The notes under the pieces: model-generated | Told to the model about the DNA's origin: nothing | The model's database searches: none | Seen by the model: only the letters and a program-made list of their open reading frames with translations | Shown: positions 1 through 10,420 of the stretch, one piece after another | How the letters are laid out: each line of letters starts with the position of its first letter | Position numbering within the stretch: position 1 is the stretch's first letter | NCBI GenBank assembly: GCA_032622095.1 | Contig: CP136068.1 | Span: 120,143,509-120,207,508 of the forward strand | From: Siphonodentalium dalli | Taxonomy: Eukaryota > Mollusca > Scaphopoda > Gadilida > Siphonodentaliidae | Length of the DNA: 64,000 nucleotides | Direction of reading: 5' to 3' | Position numbers and translations under genes: made by a program

Positions 1-481
1 CATGAAGTTATTCGGGCGCGGCTCCGAATTACCCCATGGGACGTACCTACATATCTTGATGGCTTTTGCATATAACGGTATTCTAAAAAATTGACTCAAG
101 ATGAAACTCTCTTGTTTTTAATATTGTCAAATAATATTTTGATCACTCACGTGTTGTGGTGAGACAAAGACACTGTGTACATACATGATCCATTTGATGC
201 AACTGAACAATTTTATTTGTAGAGAACATGTCGCAAGATTTCAGAATTCATTATTAGGGACATTGCTAGAGAATCCATTGGGGGTATCACCTTGGGATTC
301 TCAACTGCACCCCTTTGAACCACGAAGAAGACCGACATTTCCGAGTCAGATGAATTCCATTTGCACCCCTTGTGTTGAATTGTTACCTTAATCTTTCCTC
401 ATAAATACTGGTTGGAGACTCAAATTATGAGAACCATTTCAACTTGTTTTGGTCTATGAATAAAATAGAATATTTTGGTGC
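1..481. other. No gene recognised
   Basis: No repeat, RNA gene or convincing exon was recognised here. A 68-codon open frame at 185-391 has no recognisable features. If the host gene ending at 5136 continues upstream, this stretch is probably intron. Confidence 0.5.
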
Positions 482-1150
482 AATACACAACGACTATAGG
501 CAAATAATACACATTATACACATTCTACTCATTATACACATTATACACATTCTACTCATGACACGCAATATACACATTCTACGTTATACACATTCTACTC
601 ATGATCATATTATACACATTATACACATTCTACTCATTATACATTATACACATTCTGCTCATTATACACATTATACATATTATACACATTATACATATTA
701 TACACATTATACAGTATACACATTCTACTAATTATACACATACATATTATACATATTATACACATTACACACATTATACACATTATAGACATACACATTA
801 TACACATTATACTCAATATACACATACACTTTCTACTCATTATACACATACACATTATGCACATACATATTATACACATTATACACATTCTAATTATTAT
901 ACACATTCTACTCATTATACACATTCTATTCATTATACATAATAATTAATATACATATTATACACATTCTACACATTATATACATTATACTCATTCTACT
1001 CTATGCATTATATACATACTCATTCTACTCATTATACATTATACATATTATACATTATACACATTCCACATTATACACATTTCACATTATACACATTCCA
1101 CATTATACACATTCCACATTTTCCACATTCCACATTATACACATTCTACT
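482..1150. repeat. TACACATTCTACTC / TATACACAT minisatellite
   Basis: About 670 bases consist of irregular tandem copies of ATTATACACATTCTACTC and shorter ATTATACACAT units. Open frames on both strands here encode only Ile/His/Thr/Tyr repeats and are products of the array. The array runs directly into the splice acceptor at 1160-1161, so its last pyrimidine-rich unit serves as that acceptor's upstream tract. Confidence 0.9.
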
Positions 1151-1161
1151 CTCGTCCACAG

Positions 1162-1325
1162 TCTGTTATAGAGAATCTAACGAACAACAGTTGGACGCAT
1201 TTATCGAGGAAGTGGAAGCTGGAGGGAGAATGACGGAGAATACTAAAATATTGATGGAACAACTAAAGGTCAAGGACGACAATACTGCGGAAGAAAAACA
1301 AGAGAAAAGAAAGAAGAAAACAAAC
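1162..1325 (+). CDS. Penultimate coding exon of an unrecognised host gene (partial)
   Basis: The exon lies between a CAG acceptor (ends 1161) and an AAC/GTATGT donor (intron starts 1326). Two bases complete a split codon, then 54 codons follow with no stop, ending in phase 0. The peptide is hydrophilic and charged, with segments LDAFIEEVEAGGRM and QEKRKKKTN, and is probably helical. The next phase-0 acceptor, at 4882, continues the frame. Earlier exons lie upstream, outside the window or hidden in its first kilobase. I do not recognise the family. The exon call rests on splice signals, matching phase and protein-like composition compared with the AT-rich flanks. Confidence 0.6.
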
Positions 1326-1374
1326 GTATGTTCCAATATAACCCATTCTTTACTTAATAGATTATCCCATTCAT

Positions 1375-1600
1375 ATATAAAATGATATATTATACTGGTA
1401 TATTATTCGTTTGGGTGGATGTTCAGAAAAAATGAGCAGACGACAGACAGACTGAATGATAGTATAAGTACAGATTTCGTATTTCTATTTATTGATGAGG
1501 AATATGTTCAGATAATAAGTTCAACAACTGGCCGTTTGTTGAACTTATTATCTGAACATTTCCTAAGGGAACTAACTTGTCATCAATGAGTATTTAGTAC
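1375..1600. repeat. Dispersed hairpin repeat, copy 1 (GTTGAACTTATTATCTGAAC family)
   Basis: A shared core contains ATGTTCAGATAATAAGTTC, a short loop, then GTTGAACTTATTATCTGAAC, forming a hairpin. Flanking pieces (TATTATTCGTTTGGGTGGATGT, GACGACAGACAGAC, CAATGAGTATTTAG) recur in the same order near 5250-5480 and, more diverged, at 55320-55400 and 55680-55865. It is MITE-like; its termini and target duplication are not clear. Confidence 0.65.
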
Positions 1601-2015
1601 AAAGAAAGTGTTGTTATTGTCAGAAATTGGTTAATGGGGGATAAATGTCAAATATACGCATACTTGCAAATTTTCCGTAGCACTCCTCGCAAAGAATCAA
1701 CTTGGTTATCAACGTGGTTATGCCAATTTCAATAAATTCCCGATAATAACAACGATGTAATATCGATAATATATAGAAATATAATTAACATTCAGGTTAA
1801 CATGTTATCTTCAAATCAAACTTAATCAAAGAATGAGAACAATTTCAACCTAGTTCAGTATGAAATTTTCAACGGATGTATTTTTCAGCATGAGCTTTCA
1901 ACTGTCCAAAATCCGACCAGTTGGGAGATAGAAACTCGCATAACCCCTTACTATTGCCACGCCCATCATTGAACACTTATAAAACTAAGCTCAAATCGAC
2001 TATGTATATATAATA

Positions 2016-2959
2016 CTAGAATGTGACCCGACTTCGTCCGGGCTTTGACCTTGAATTGTCCATTTTGAAGGTCAAGGTCAAGTGGGGTCACGATTTGACC
2101 AGTCCAAAACACTGCCCGGACAAACGTGCCCGTGGAAATCCCTCCGGTTTTACCCGATTTGACCTTGAATTCATTATTTTGAAGGTCAAGGTCAGGTCGG
2201 GGTCACAATTTGACCCGTCCAAAACACTCAGTTGACAAAAGTACCCCCATGTATCAAATTTCGTCGAAATCCCATCAAAATTGGCGATTTGACCTTGAAT
2301 TGACCAGATTTCAAGGTCAAGGTCACGTCGCACGGGCAAATGAATATGCTTATGAGACTCCCCATACGAATGTACCCCCGCATACCAAGTTTTATTGAAA
2401 TCCCGTATATTTGGGCATTTGACCTTGAAATGACCCGATGTCAAGGTCAAGGGCACGGACAAATTAATAGGTTTATGCCACTCCCCGACCGAAGATACCC
2501 ACACATACCAAGTTTCATTGAAATCCCGTGATATTCGGGCGTTTGACCTTGAAATTACCCGATTTCAAGGTCAAGGTCACGTCGCACGGACAAATTAATA
2601 GTCCCATGCCACCCCCCGGGCGAAAATACCCCCACATACCAAGTTTGATCGAAATCGGCTCGGCCACAGATTCTAACCGTGCAAATTATATGACTGGCAA
2701 TTTATTATTCGCGCTATATCGAATCGATTTGTGAGTACCGAACTGAAATATATTAGCGCAAAACGGCGTAAAAACAGATTTGACCTCGGCACGTGAAAAG
2801 TTGAGCTCGGATCTGAAAATTAATAGGCCTATGCCACTTCCCGACAGAAAATACCCCCACATACCAAGTTTCATCGAAATCGGCTCGGTCGTTTTCGAGT
2901 CCATCGCGATCACACACACACACACACAGACACACAGATCTTCCAAAATATATAATAGA
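2016..2959. repeat. CCCGACTTCGTCCGGG repeat block A
   Basis: The block starts CTAGAATGTGACCCGACTTCG, contains about six related units of 110-125 bp (each with TTTGACCTTGAA, TCAAGGTCAAGGTCA and ATACCCCCACATACCAAG), and ends with a CA-rich microsatellite followed by GATCTTCCAAAATATATAAT. Block B begins immediately afterwards with the same head. Each unit carries exact TCAAGGTCA motifs in both orientations. No coding sequence is seen. Confidence 0.75.
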
Positions 2960-3577
2960 CTAGAAGGTGACCCGACTTCGTCCGGGCTTTGACCTTGAAT
3001 TGTCCATTTTGAAGGTCAAGGTCAAGTGGGGTCACGATTTGACCAGTCCAAAAACACTGCCCAGACAAAAGTACCCGACAAACGTGCCCGTCGAAATCCA
3101 TCCGGTTTTACCCGATTTGACCTTGAATTGATAATTTTGAAGGTCAAGGTCTGGTCGGGGTCACGATTGGACACGTCCAAAACAATCAGTGGACAAAAGT
3201 AACCCCACGTATCAAATTTCGTCGAAATCCCATCAAAATTGGCGATTTGACCTTGAAGTTACCCGATTTCAAGGTCAAGGTCACGTCGCACGGGCAAATG
3301 AATATGCTTTTGACACTCGCCATAAGAAAGTACCCCCACATACAAAGTTTCATCGAAATCCCGTGATATTTGGGCGTTTGATCTTGAAATGACCCGATTG
3401 CAAGGTCAAGGTCACGTCGCACGGACAAATTAATATGCCTATGTTCGTCCCCGGCCGAAAATACCCCCACATACCAAGTTCAATCGAAATCGGGTGGGCC
3501 GTTTTCGAGTTCGTCGCGAACACACAGACAGACAGACAGACACAAAGACACACAGATCTTCCAAAATATATAATAGA
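2960..3577. repeat. CCCGACTTCGTCCGGG repeat block B
   Basis: This is a second, shorter copy of block A. It has the same head (CTAGAAGGTGACCCGACTTCG), the same internal units with TCAAGGTCA motifs, a CACAGACAGACAGACA microsatellite and the tail GATCTTCCAAAATATATAATAG. Head-to-tail joining at TATATAATAG suggests repeated insertion into, or amplification of, one site. Confidence 0.75.
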
Positions 3578-4676
3578 TAGCCGATGAGCCCGACGTTGTC
3601 CGGGCTATTAAAAAAACAAATTTCAAGTCGATAGCTATTCAAAAACCTAATTTCAAGTCGATAGCTCCACCGTTTCCGAGATCTGGTCTGCGCATGCGCG
3701 AAGCTGAGGCCCGACGTTGTCCGGGCTATTCAAAAACCAAATTTCAAGTCGATAGCTCTACCCAGCACGACGTTCCAAATTTCAAGTCGATAGCTCTACC
3801 CGTTTCCGAGATCTGGTCTGCGCATGCGCGAAGCTGGCGTCGCACGGGTTCGGCGACCCGATAAAATTCGTATCCGGGGCAAGATACATTCACATACCAA
3901 ATTTCAAGTCGATAGCTCCACCCGTTTCCGCATGCGCGAAGCTGGCGTCGCACGGGCTATGAGCCCGACGTTGTCCGGGCTATTCAAAAACCAAATTTCA
4001 AGTCGATAGCTCTACCCAGCCCGAAATTTCAAGTCGATAGCTCTACCCGTTTCCGAGATCTGGTCTGCGCATGCGCGAAGCTGGCGTCGCACGGGCTCGG
4101 CGACCCGATAAAATTCGTATCCAGGGCAAGATACATTCACACACCAAATTTCAAGTCGATAGCTCCACCCGTTTCCGAGATGTGGTCTGCGCATGCTCGA
4201 AGCTTGCGTCGCACGGGCTCGGTGACCCGATAAAATTCGTATCCGGGGCAAGATACATTCACACACCAAATTTCAAGTCGATAGCTCCACCCGTTTCCGA
4301 GATCTCGTCTGTGCATGCGCGAAGCTGGCGTCGCACGGGCTAGGCGACCCGATAAAATTCGTATCCGGGGCAAGATACATTCACATACCAAATTTCAAGT
4401 CGATAGCTCCACCCGTTTCCGAGATCTCGTCTGCGCATGCGCGAAGCTGGCGTCGCACGGGCTCGGCGACCCGATAAAATTCGTATCCGGGGCAAGGTAC
4501 ATTCACATAGCAAATTTCAAGTCGATAGCTCCACCCGTTTCCGAGATCTCGTCTGCGCATGCGCGAAGCGGGCGCCGCACGGGCTCGCCAATACGACAAC
4601 GTTCACCGCCTGGTCAAACTACACACACGTACCAAGTTTCGTCCCGATCGGTCGAGAATCGTAGATTTGTATAAAT

Positions 4677-4740
<64 letters not shown>

Positions 4741-4772
4741 AACAAACAAACAGAGGTCTTCAAAATATATAT
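3578..4772. repeat. Repeat block C with tandem units of about 122 bp carrying TGCGCATGCGCG
   Basis: The head is GATGAGCCCGACGTTGTCCG. It is followed by roughly seven tandem units built from AAATTTCAAGTCGATAGC, CCACCCGTTTCCGAGATC, TGCGCATGCGCGAAGC, GCGTCGCACGGGC and GATAAAATTCGTATCCGGGG. The block ends in (GACA)n(AACA)n and GTCTTCAAAATATATATGAG. Some units are truncated near 3700-4020. The long open frames on both strands are repeat artefacts. Confidence 0.8.
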
Positions 4773-4881
4773 GAGATTAGTGCATAGGACCTTACAATAA
4801 ACTGAAATTTCATATGTTATTTGTGTAAATAATTGACCGGCAAAATCAAATGCACATTTGTATTTTTTCAAAAAATTTCAG

Positions 4882-5136
4882 TTACGATTCACTTGGTGGG
4901 ATCGAGCTAATGACACAAGCAAGACCACACGTTATGCCTATGACCCACAGACAGACAAGTGGACGCCGTATAACGGGCATTCTGGATCAGCGGTGGAGAG
5001 GCCGAGCACAACTATGTGCTCGGACTCGTGGCTAAGGAGTGATGCTCCAGTAGTGCATTCGTATATTGAACTCGAACGACCAAAATCTAAATCGTCGGGC
5101 AAGTTCAGTCTATTCAGCTGCTTTCGTTCGTCATAG
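4882..5136 (+). CDS. Terminal coding exon of the host gene
   Basis: The exon starts after a pyrimidine-rich TTTTTTCAAAAAATTTCAG acceptor and stays open for 84 codons to a TAG stop at 5134-5136. Its phase-0 entry matches the phase-0 exit of the exon at 1162-1325. The peptide has an aromatic, polar segment (LRFTWWDRANDTSKTTRYAY, then DPQTDKWTPYNGH), a Ser/Lys-rich stretch and the hydrophobic, Cys-containing tail FSLFSCFRSS. I do not recognise a domain; the DPQTDKW piece superficially resembles a kelch blade, but one fragment is not enough. An ATTAAA at 5219-5224 could act as the poly(A) signal. Confidence 0.6.
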   Translation, partial: LRFTWWDRANDTSKTTRYAYDPQTDKWTPYNGHSGSAVERPSTTMCSDSWLRSDAPVVHSYIELERPKSKSSGKFSLFSCFRSS

Positions 5137-5237
5137 AAGGAACAGGTTAAACCTTTCGTTACTGATTGTCAAGTTCAGACTATTCAGTTGCTGCTTTCGT
5201 TCGTCCTAGAAGGAACAGATTAAACCTTTCGTTACTT
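5101..5237 (+). repeat. 67-70 bp tandem duplication across the stop codon
   Basis: The segment at 5101-5166 (AAGTTCAGTCTATTCAGC, the stop TCATAGAAGG, then CCTTTCGTTACT) is repeated at 5171-5237 with a few changes and one extra TGC codon. The second copy, now in the 3' UTR, still encodes a similar peptide tail with its own TAG. Confidence 0.85.
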
Positions 5238-5249
5238 AATTGATTCTCA

Positions 5250-5480
5250 CATTCAGTTATAAAACTACACACTGGAATAGTCTATTATTCATTGGGATGG
5301 ATGTTCAAGGAATGTAAGCAGACGACAGACAGACACATTTATAACACAAGGACAAAATGATTCCTTGCTCTTTATCCGCGGCAAATGTTTAGATAATAAG
5401 TTCAACAAACGACCTGCTTTTGTTGAACTTATTATTTGAACATTCCATACGGGAACTACTCGTCAATGAGTATTTAGAAA
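5250..5480. repeat. Dispersed hairpin repeat, copy 2
   Basis: It carries the same ordered blocks as 1375-1600: TATTATTCATTGGGATGGATG, GACGACAGACAGACA, the arm pair TTAGATAATAAGTTCAACAA / TTGTTGAACTTATTATTTGA, and CGTCAATGAGTATTTAG. Confidence 0.65.
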
Positions 5481-5589
5481 AGGTTAATGATAATTGGTGC
5501 TAGTGGCTTCTGTTATAAAGCCATATTGTCTTATCGTTAACCCTCCCATGACTGGAGCTTCCTGAAAATTTGCGAAAACCATGAGCAAT

Positions 5590-5940
5590 TAAATGCATTC
5601 TCTTATATATGCGAGTCGCCCATAGGGAGCCTCGCATATATACGAGAATTCATTGGCCTAACAATATTTACCTAAGTAAGCCAGTGCATTTTCTTACATG
5701 TGCGAGGCTCGATCGAGCCATATGTGAGACTTTAATATATAAGAGAATGCACTGGCACAGGATCATTAACCGTTCCACTGGAGCTTCCTAAATTCTGTTT
5801 GCAAATGCATTCTCTTATATGCGAGTCTCCCACAATACATTGACTTATAATAATATTTACATTGAAATTGTAATCCAGGGCATTCTCTTATATATACGAG
5901 GCTCCCAATGGTATAAGAGAATACACTGGCACAGGATATT
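5590..5940. repeat. Diverged hairpin-element copies (ATGCATTCTCTTATATATGC family)
   Basis: Several palindromic units of 65-75 bp lie at about 5592-5658, 5690-5757 and 5803-5935. Each starts AATGCATTCTCTTATA and ends with its complement, often followed by CACTGGCACAGGAT. They are older relatives of the clean copy at 6345-6574. Confidence 0.65.
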
Positions 5941-6344
5941 TATTGCTGTACCAGCGCAACTCCCGCCATGGAAGGGATTAAGGACGTAAATGGGACGTAA
6001 AGTCCTCGAATTAGGTATATACATGCATATAGATGTGAAACTCCGTCATCACTATGACCTGCAATCTGGTAAACATAGATGAAGTTTGTTCTTAATTCGA
6101 TATGCATGAACATTTTCCAATGATTACCATCACGTTTTGTTGAACTTTGGTATTTTATTTTTAAAATTTATTTCGTTAAATTTACGCCGTTATATATACG
6201 TCAAAGAGTTTAATTTATCTGGGGACTATTTATTTATACGGGAAAACAACGCATAGTTACGTGAAAAGTCACAGCATGCTTTATGGAAGTCGCCGTTAGT
6301 CTCACGTCCTATTTATTGGTTTAACCATTTACCCAACAGAACGG
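5941..6344. other. No feature recognised
   Basis: AT-rich unique-looking sequence. No exon, repeat or RNA gene was recognised. Confidence 0.4.
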
Positions 6345-6574
6345 CCCTGTGCCAATGCATTCTCTTATATATGCGAGTCGACCATAGGTCGCCTCGCATA
6401 TATAAGAGAATGCATTGGCTTAACACATTACAAATTATAAAATTGTTAAAGAATGTAAAAAAAAATGGTAAAAAGTGTTAAAAAAAGATTTTTTTTTAGG
6501 CCAATGCATTCTCTTATATATGCGAGGCGACCTATGGTCGACTCGCATATATAAGAGAATGCATTGGCACAGGG
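6345..6574. mobile_element. Double-hairpin MITE, 230 bp
   Basis: The terminal inverted repeats begin CCCTGTGCCAATGCATTCTC. Each arm of about 75 bp is itself a near-perfect hairpin around CGAGTCGACCATAGGTCGCC, and the two arms are reverse complements of each other, separated by about 80 AT-rich bases. Similar arms occur at 24842-25209. Target-site duplication is unclear. No coding capacity. Confidence 0.8.
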
Positions 6575-6773
6575 CATAACTGTAACCATCACAATGTGGT
6601 CAATGAGCCGGTTCCAATGATATCCATATTTGTATGGTTTTATTGAGACAGACCCAAGATAATTTAGGCTGTTGCAGCTTTATTTGGCCGTTTTTGGCCG
6701 GTTTGTTGGGTAAAGGGTTAAGTATGTTTTATGGAGGTTTCGAATCAAGTAATAAATAGAACCTACAACTCGA

Positions 6774-6870
6774 CCCCAGTTTATAGCGAAATTGACAAAA
6801 CTCACCAGTAAAGGCTCGGTCCAGACCTAATTTACTGGACTCGTTTTGTAAATTTCGCTATAAACTGGGG
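6774..6870. repeat. 97-bp hairpin, arms CCCCAGTTTATAGCGAAATT
   Basis: A stem of about 21 bp (CCCCAGTTTATAGCGAAATT and its complement) closes an imperfect inner arm (ACTCACCAGTAAA / TTTACTGGACTCG). Part of the arm, AATTTCGCTATAAACTG, recurs next to the hAT-like insertion at 32876-32892, so this is a dispersed family. Confidence 0.6.
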
Positions 6871-6880
6871 ACTCGTTGTG

Positions 6881-7729
6881 GATCATCTATATAAGAATGA
6901 CGTTGCGTGCTGCTAATTTGGACATCAAAGTTGTGAATATTACCACTTTATTATGTATTCCATTTGATCACCCTAACGGATTGTTCCACATCACTTTAAT
7001 GAAAGAACTCCCAATTTTCTATGTTTCTCATGTATATAATATGTATTTTTATTGATATTGATTCCTTATGTCATTTGTTTCTGTTTGTGTACATACGTTG
7101 TGATTCGAAATAAACAAGTTTAATGTTAGTTTGAGAATTACATCCAAGTATACATGAATTGAGTAGAAATGTTTTGAAACTTAAACTGACACAGGCTACC
7201 ATTCGGTTTTCCGCCTCTCTGGTTGGCATACAAGGCCCCCTATACGCCCTACCTGGCTAAACCTTGTTTTTTAAGAGGCTGTTTCACAAAATAAAAAAGA
7301 TAATGGACAGGTAGGAATACTTATTAAGGCATTCACCGTGTGCTGCGATTATCACCGGATCTAACGCGTGCTCCCGAGAAACAGAAATTAGCTTCCAAGT
7401 AAATAAAATAGGCCCCGTTTCTCTGATTCAACTCACATTTTTCAGATCACGACGCTGAATATAGGCCCCCAAAGGGAGCCTGTTTCAGCTAGTTCAGTAT
7501 AATAGAAGTAAGTTGCTCAAGTAGACTAACATACGTGGTATGGAATATGTTAGATAATGGGCTGGTTGACAGACTAATCAGGAAATAGTTAGAAATTATT
7601 AAATTTTGTGCATTCTGCACAATGACCTAGGTTTACAGATGATCAGCAATTTATAAAACTTTTTTTTTCAATTAAAACAGCTTCTGAAACAGGTTAAACT
7701 GTTATTTGAACTAATTAAGATAATTCCCA
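6881..7729. other. No gene recognised
   Basis: About 850 bases of AT-rich sequence with a few C-rich patches (7210-7260). No convincing exon, tRNA or repeat was recognised. Confidence 0.4.
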
Positions 7730-7736
7730 CTCATAT

Positions 7737-10062
7737 CAGGGGGGGAATTCCGGCACGTATGCCGGGGTGGGTGGGTGGTCAAAGCCACCAACAAGCAATT
7801 TCTTCCGCAACTAAAAAAAAATTTCCTGCTTGTTTTTTTAGTGTTTTGGCAATGAGTTGGGCTTCAAAACCACTTTGAATGAGAGAAATAATGTAATTCT
7901 AACTGGTAAACTGACTGCAGACAGTTATCCAGTTGTATTTTTTTATAAATGGGTGTTAGTCCATGGGAAATTCGAACGTGATACTGCATGAGTGATTTTT
8001 AAAAAGCAAAGTCTGCCTTTTGATGTTAAACCGAGCTAATCAAATATACACACTTGTAATAAAATATACTGACAGTAGACTTATTCAGTTTTTTTATTAC
8101 AGGAGGGTGCAGCTGATAAGTTCTATCTTATACACTGAACAGCACTAATGGAGTTGTCATATAAACAACAACCATTCTCATAACAAAATTATCTTGTTTT
8201 AGCATAATCTGCATATAAAACAAACACAAATAACATTTAGCATAAAGGTATAAAAGAAAAATAAGTGGAATGCTCATCACTATAAAACTATGAAACAGCA
8301 ACTGGGCTCAGCTGGGCTGATTAAAAATAAAACTTTAAAATAAAAAAGTAAACACTGTGATAACAGGACATAGAGTATTTGGCATCACTATTAGACTAGA
8401 TATCTTCGTTTGATAAAACATAACAATAAGCCATGTAAAACTTCCTTTGATTGTCAACTTTTACCAAGTTTGGTTTTCAAAGTTTGATTATACCAATAAA
8501 ACTTCACTATAGTCATTCTGCCTATATAACTGAACTTGTCATAATTCAAAAGAACTATTAATGGCGACATTATTTCATGTGAATCTATGGCTTGTTTTAT
8601 CACTATCTAGACATTGATCTAAACACAATTAAATGTGCAAATAAAACAAATGAAAAACAAATCTGAACGGCTTGTCAGTAAAACAACCTTTGTCATAACA
8701 ATGTAAAAATAGACGTGGATTTCTCATCACATAAAGTTGGCACATGATAATATTGAGCTAAGACTGAACGTTACAGACTTATACAACTAAAAACATAAAA
8801 CAAAAAAGTAAATACCAAAACATTCTCATCTATAGACTACTGTCACCTTGTTCCTCAACTTAACAATTGTTCAAATCAACAAAACCGACTTTAACCATAC
8901 ATAATGCACACTAAGTGTGCGTTCGATTTGTCAACTTGACACATTTGGACACATATTTACAAAAGTAGTAAGAAGTAAATGTTGCTTCTTATTGCTTTTA
9001 AAGGTACTCAACCCGATAAAACTCCTCTCAATTACTATTTCAATGGCTTCGGGGGTCAAAAATATTTGATTCGAGTCGAGGAAGTCACCCATCAAAGCTC
9101 AGATTTGTTAGATATCGATTTTAGAAATCTATTATTTTTCATTATCGGGAATACTATCTGGCCCAGAACACAGTAAAAATTGCGTTAAAATTACCACTTG
9201 ATTTTAGAGTTATTCATCCTTGTCTGTTTGAATAGATTTTGAGTACACATCCAGAGCAGATTACGGCAGTTATTAGTACTAATCTCGAGAACATAACAAA
9301 TTTGAAAAATCAATATCTAATAACTCTGAGCTTTGTTTGATGGGTTCCTCGACTCGAATCAAATATTTTTTACCCCCAAAGCCAAAGAAATAGTAATATA
9401 GGACCCTCTGATCGGATTGTTGTTGTTGGAATCTGTTGAGATGGGGACCCTCTTTACGGGTTGAGTACCTTTAAATGAAGAAGTGAGCTACGTGACTGAT
9501 CAGCTGTCAAAAATGTCTTTTAATCATAGTTGTATCTCAAATCAGACTATATATTCTGATAAGGCAGCATTGCATAATTCCATTTCTTTAAATGTTGGGA
9601 GATAGCAGTCGAATTACTGGTCGAATCAGGTAGAATATCAAAATGTTACTAGTGACATAGATGGGTTCTGACATCCATTCAGAAAACGAAAATAGTCATG
9701 CTTGTGTTTTCTCAAAACATCAGCTGTAATTTCGGGAGAATCTTGATCAAGCTTTCAACCATTTTCTGGTGATGACAAAATGCACTGAAGAAAAGCATAT
9801 TCCGTTAGAGACTAGTTCCATTTTCAAAGTGGTATGGGCCTAAATTCACTTGAAAGTTATTAACAACTGTTTCCACCGGTTTTCGCATCTTTATTACTGT
9901 TTTAGTGTTTTAAGGGGGTGGGTGTCAAAAAATGGTCGGAAAAAACTGTCGAAAACGGAAAAAAAATTGGCGGTGGGGGTGGGTAGGTACAAAAAATGAT
10001 CGAAAGGGAAATAATGCCATACGTGCCTGAATTTTTTTTCCGACCCCCCCCCCCCCCCCCTG
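7737..10062. mobile_element. 2.3 kb non-coding DNA element, CAGGGGG...CCCCCTG ends, 7-bp target duplication
   Basis: The element begins CAGGGGGGGAATTCCGGCAC and ends TTTTCCGACC plus a C-run and CTG. CTCATAT is directly repeated at 7730-7736 and 10063-10069. Both subterminal regions reappear in inverse orientation in the 521-bp element at 33407-33927, which looks like an internal-deletion derivative. No transposase was found. A TTAA-flanked MITE (9002-9470) is nested inside. The 7-bp duplication and CAG ends could fit an atypical hAT-like group, but the class is inferred. Confidence 0.65.
9002..9470. mobile_element. 469-bp MITE flanked by TTAA, ends AGGTACTCAACCCG
   Basis: Terminal inverted repeats AGGTACTCAACCCG lie at both ends, flanked by TTAA at 8998-9001 and 9471-9474. 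A TTAA target fits the piggyBac superfamily (established knowledge; superfamily assignment inferred). Inner arms such as GATTCGAGTCGAGGAA are also inverted. Relatives: 11664-12055, 17440-17535 and 31988-32310. Confidence 0.75.
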
Positions 10063-10069
10063 CTCATAT

Positions 10070-10420
10070 GAGTGATATCAGTAGAGGGTTATGCGATTTT
10101 AGACCAATTTAGTGAAATTTGGGGGGTGGGTGCCAAAATATTGGGACTAAAAAATTATTTTTTTTGCAGGTTTTGGGGTGCACTGGTGGGTCCCCGAAAA
10201 TGCCAGATGCAAAAAAACGGCATACGTTCCTGCAAATTTTGTACTACCCCCCCCCCCCCCCCGATTTTTAGGTCGAAAAACGATAAAAAAATCACCAAAA
10301 AATCACCTGACCGGAACAATATTTGAACTAGACATCAATCTCAATAATGTAATGTTTAGTAGTCGTACAAAGTCTCGTCCCGATCGGATATTACTCATCG
10401 GAGTTATTATCCTGACAGCA
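10070..10420. repeat. Fragment related to the G/C-run element, plus unannotated flank
   Basis: 10119-10265 has GGGGGGTGGGTGCCAAAA, GGCATACGTTCCTGCAAATTTT and a C-run in the same order as the right part of the 7737-10062 element. This suggests an older, truncated relative. The open frames here come from homopolymer runs. Confidence 0.5.

Larger units (their letters stand above)
1326..4881 (+). other. Inferred intron of the host gene, filled with repeats
   Basis: A GT donor at 1326 and a TTTCAG acceptor at 4876-4881 bracket 3556 bases, with phase 0 on both sides. The intron contains one dispersed hairpin repeat near 1375-1600 and three tandem repeat blocks at 2016-4772. Between 1601 and 2015 I see nothing recognisable. 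Confidence 0.5.

Noticed and set aside
444-942. Overlapping open frames on both strands rich in IHILLIIH / THYTHYT / NVYNMYN
   Set aside because: They are translations of the minisatellite; no codon bias, all frames open because the unit lacks stops.
3744-4674. Seven long frames on both strands repeating MREAGVARARRPDKIRIRGK and similar
   Set aside because: They follow the tandem unit of block C and appear on both strands; a repeat artefact.
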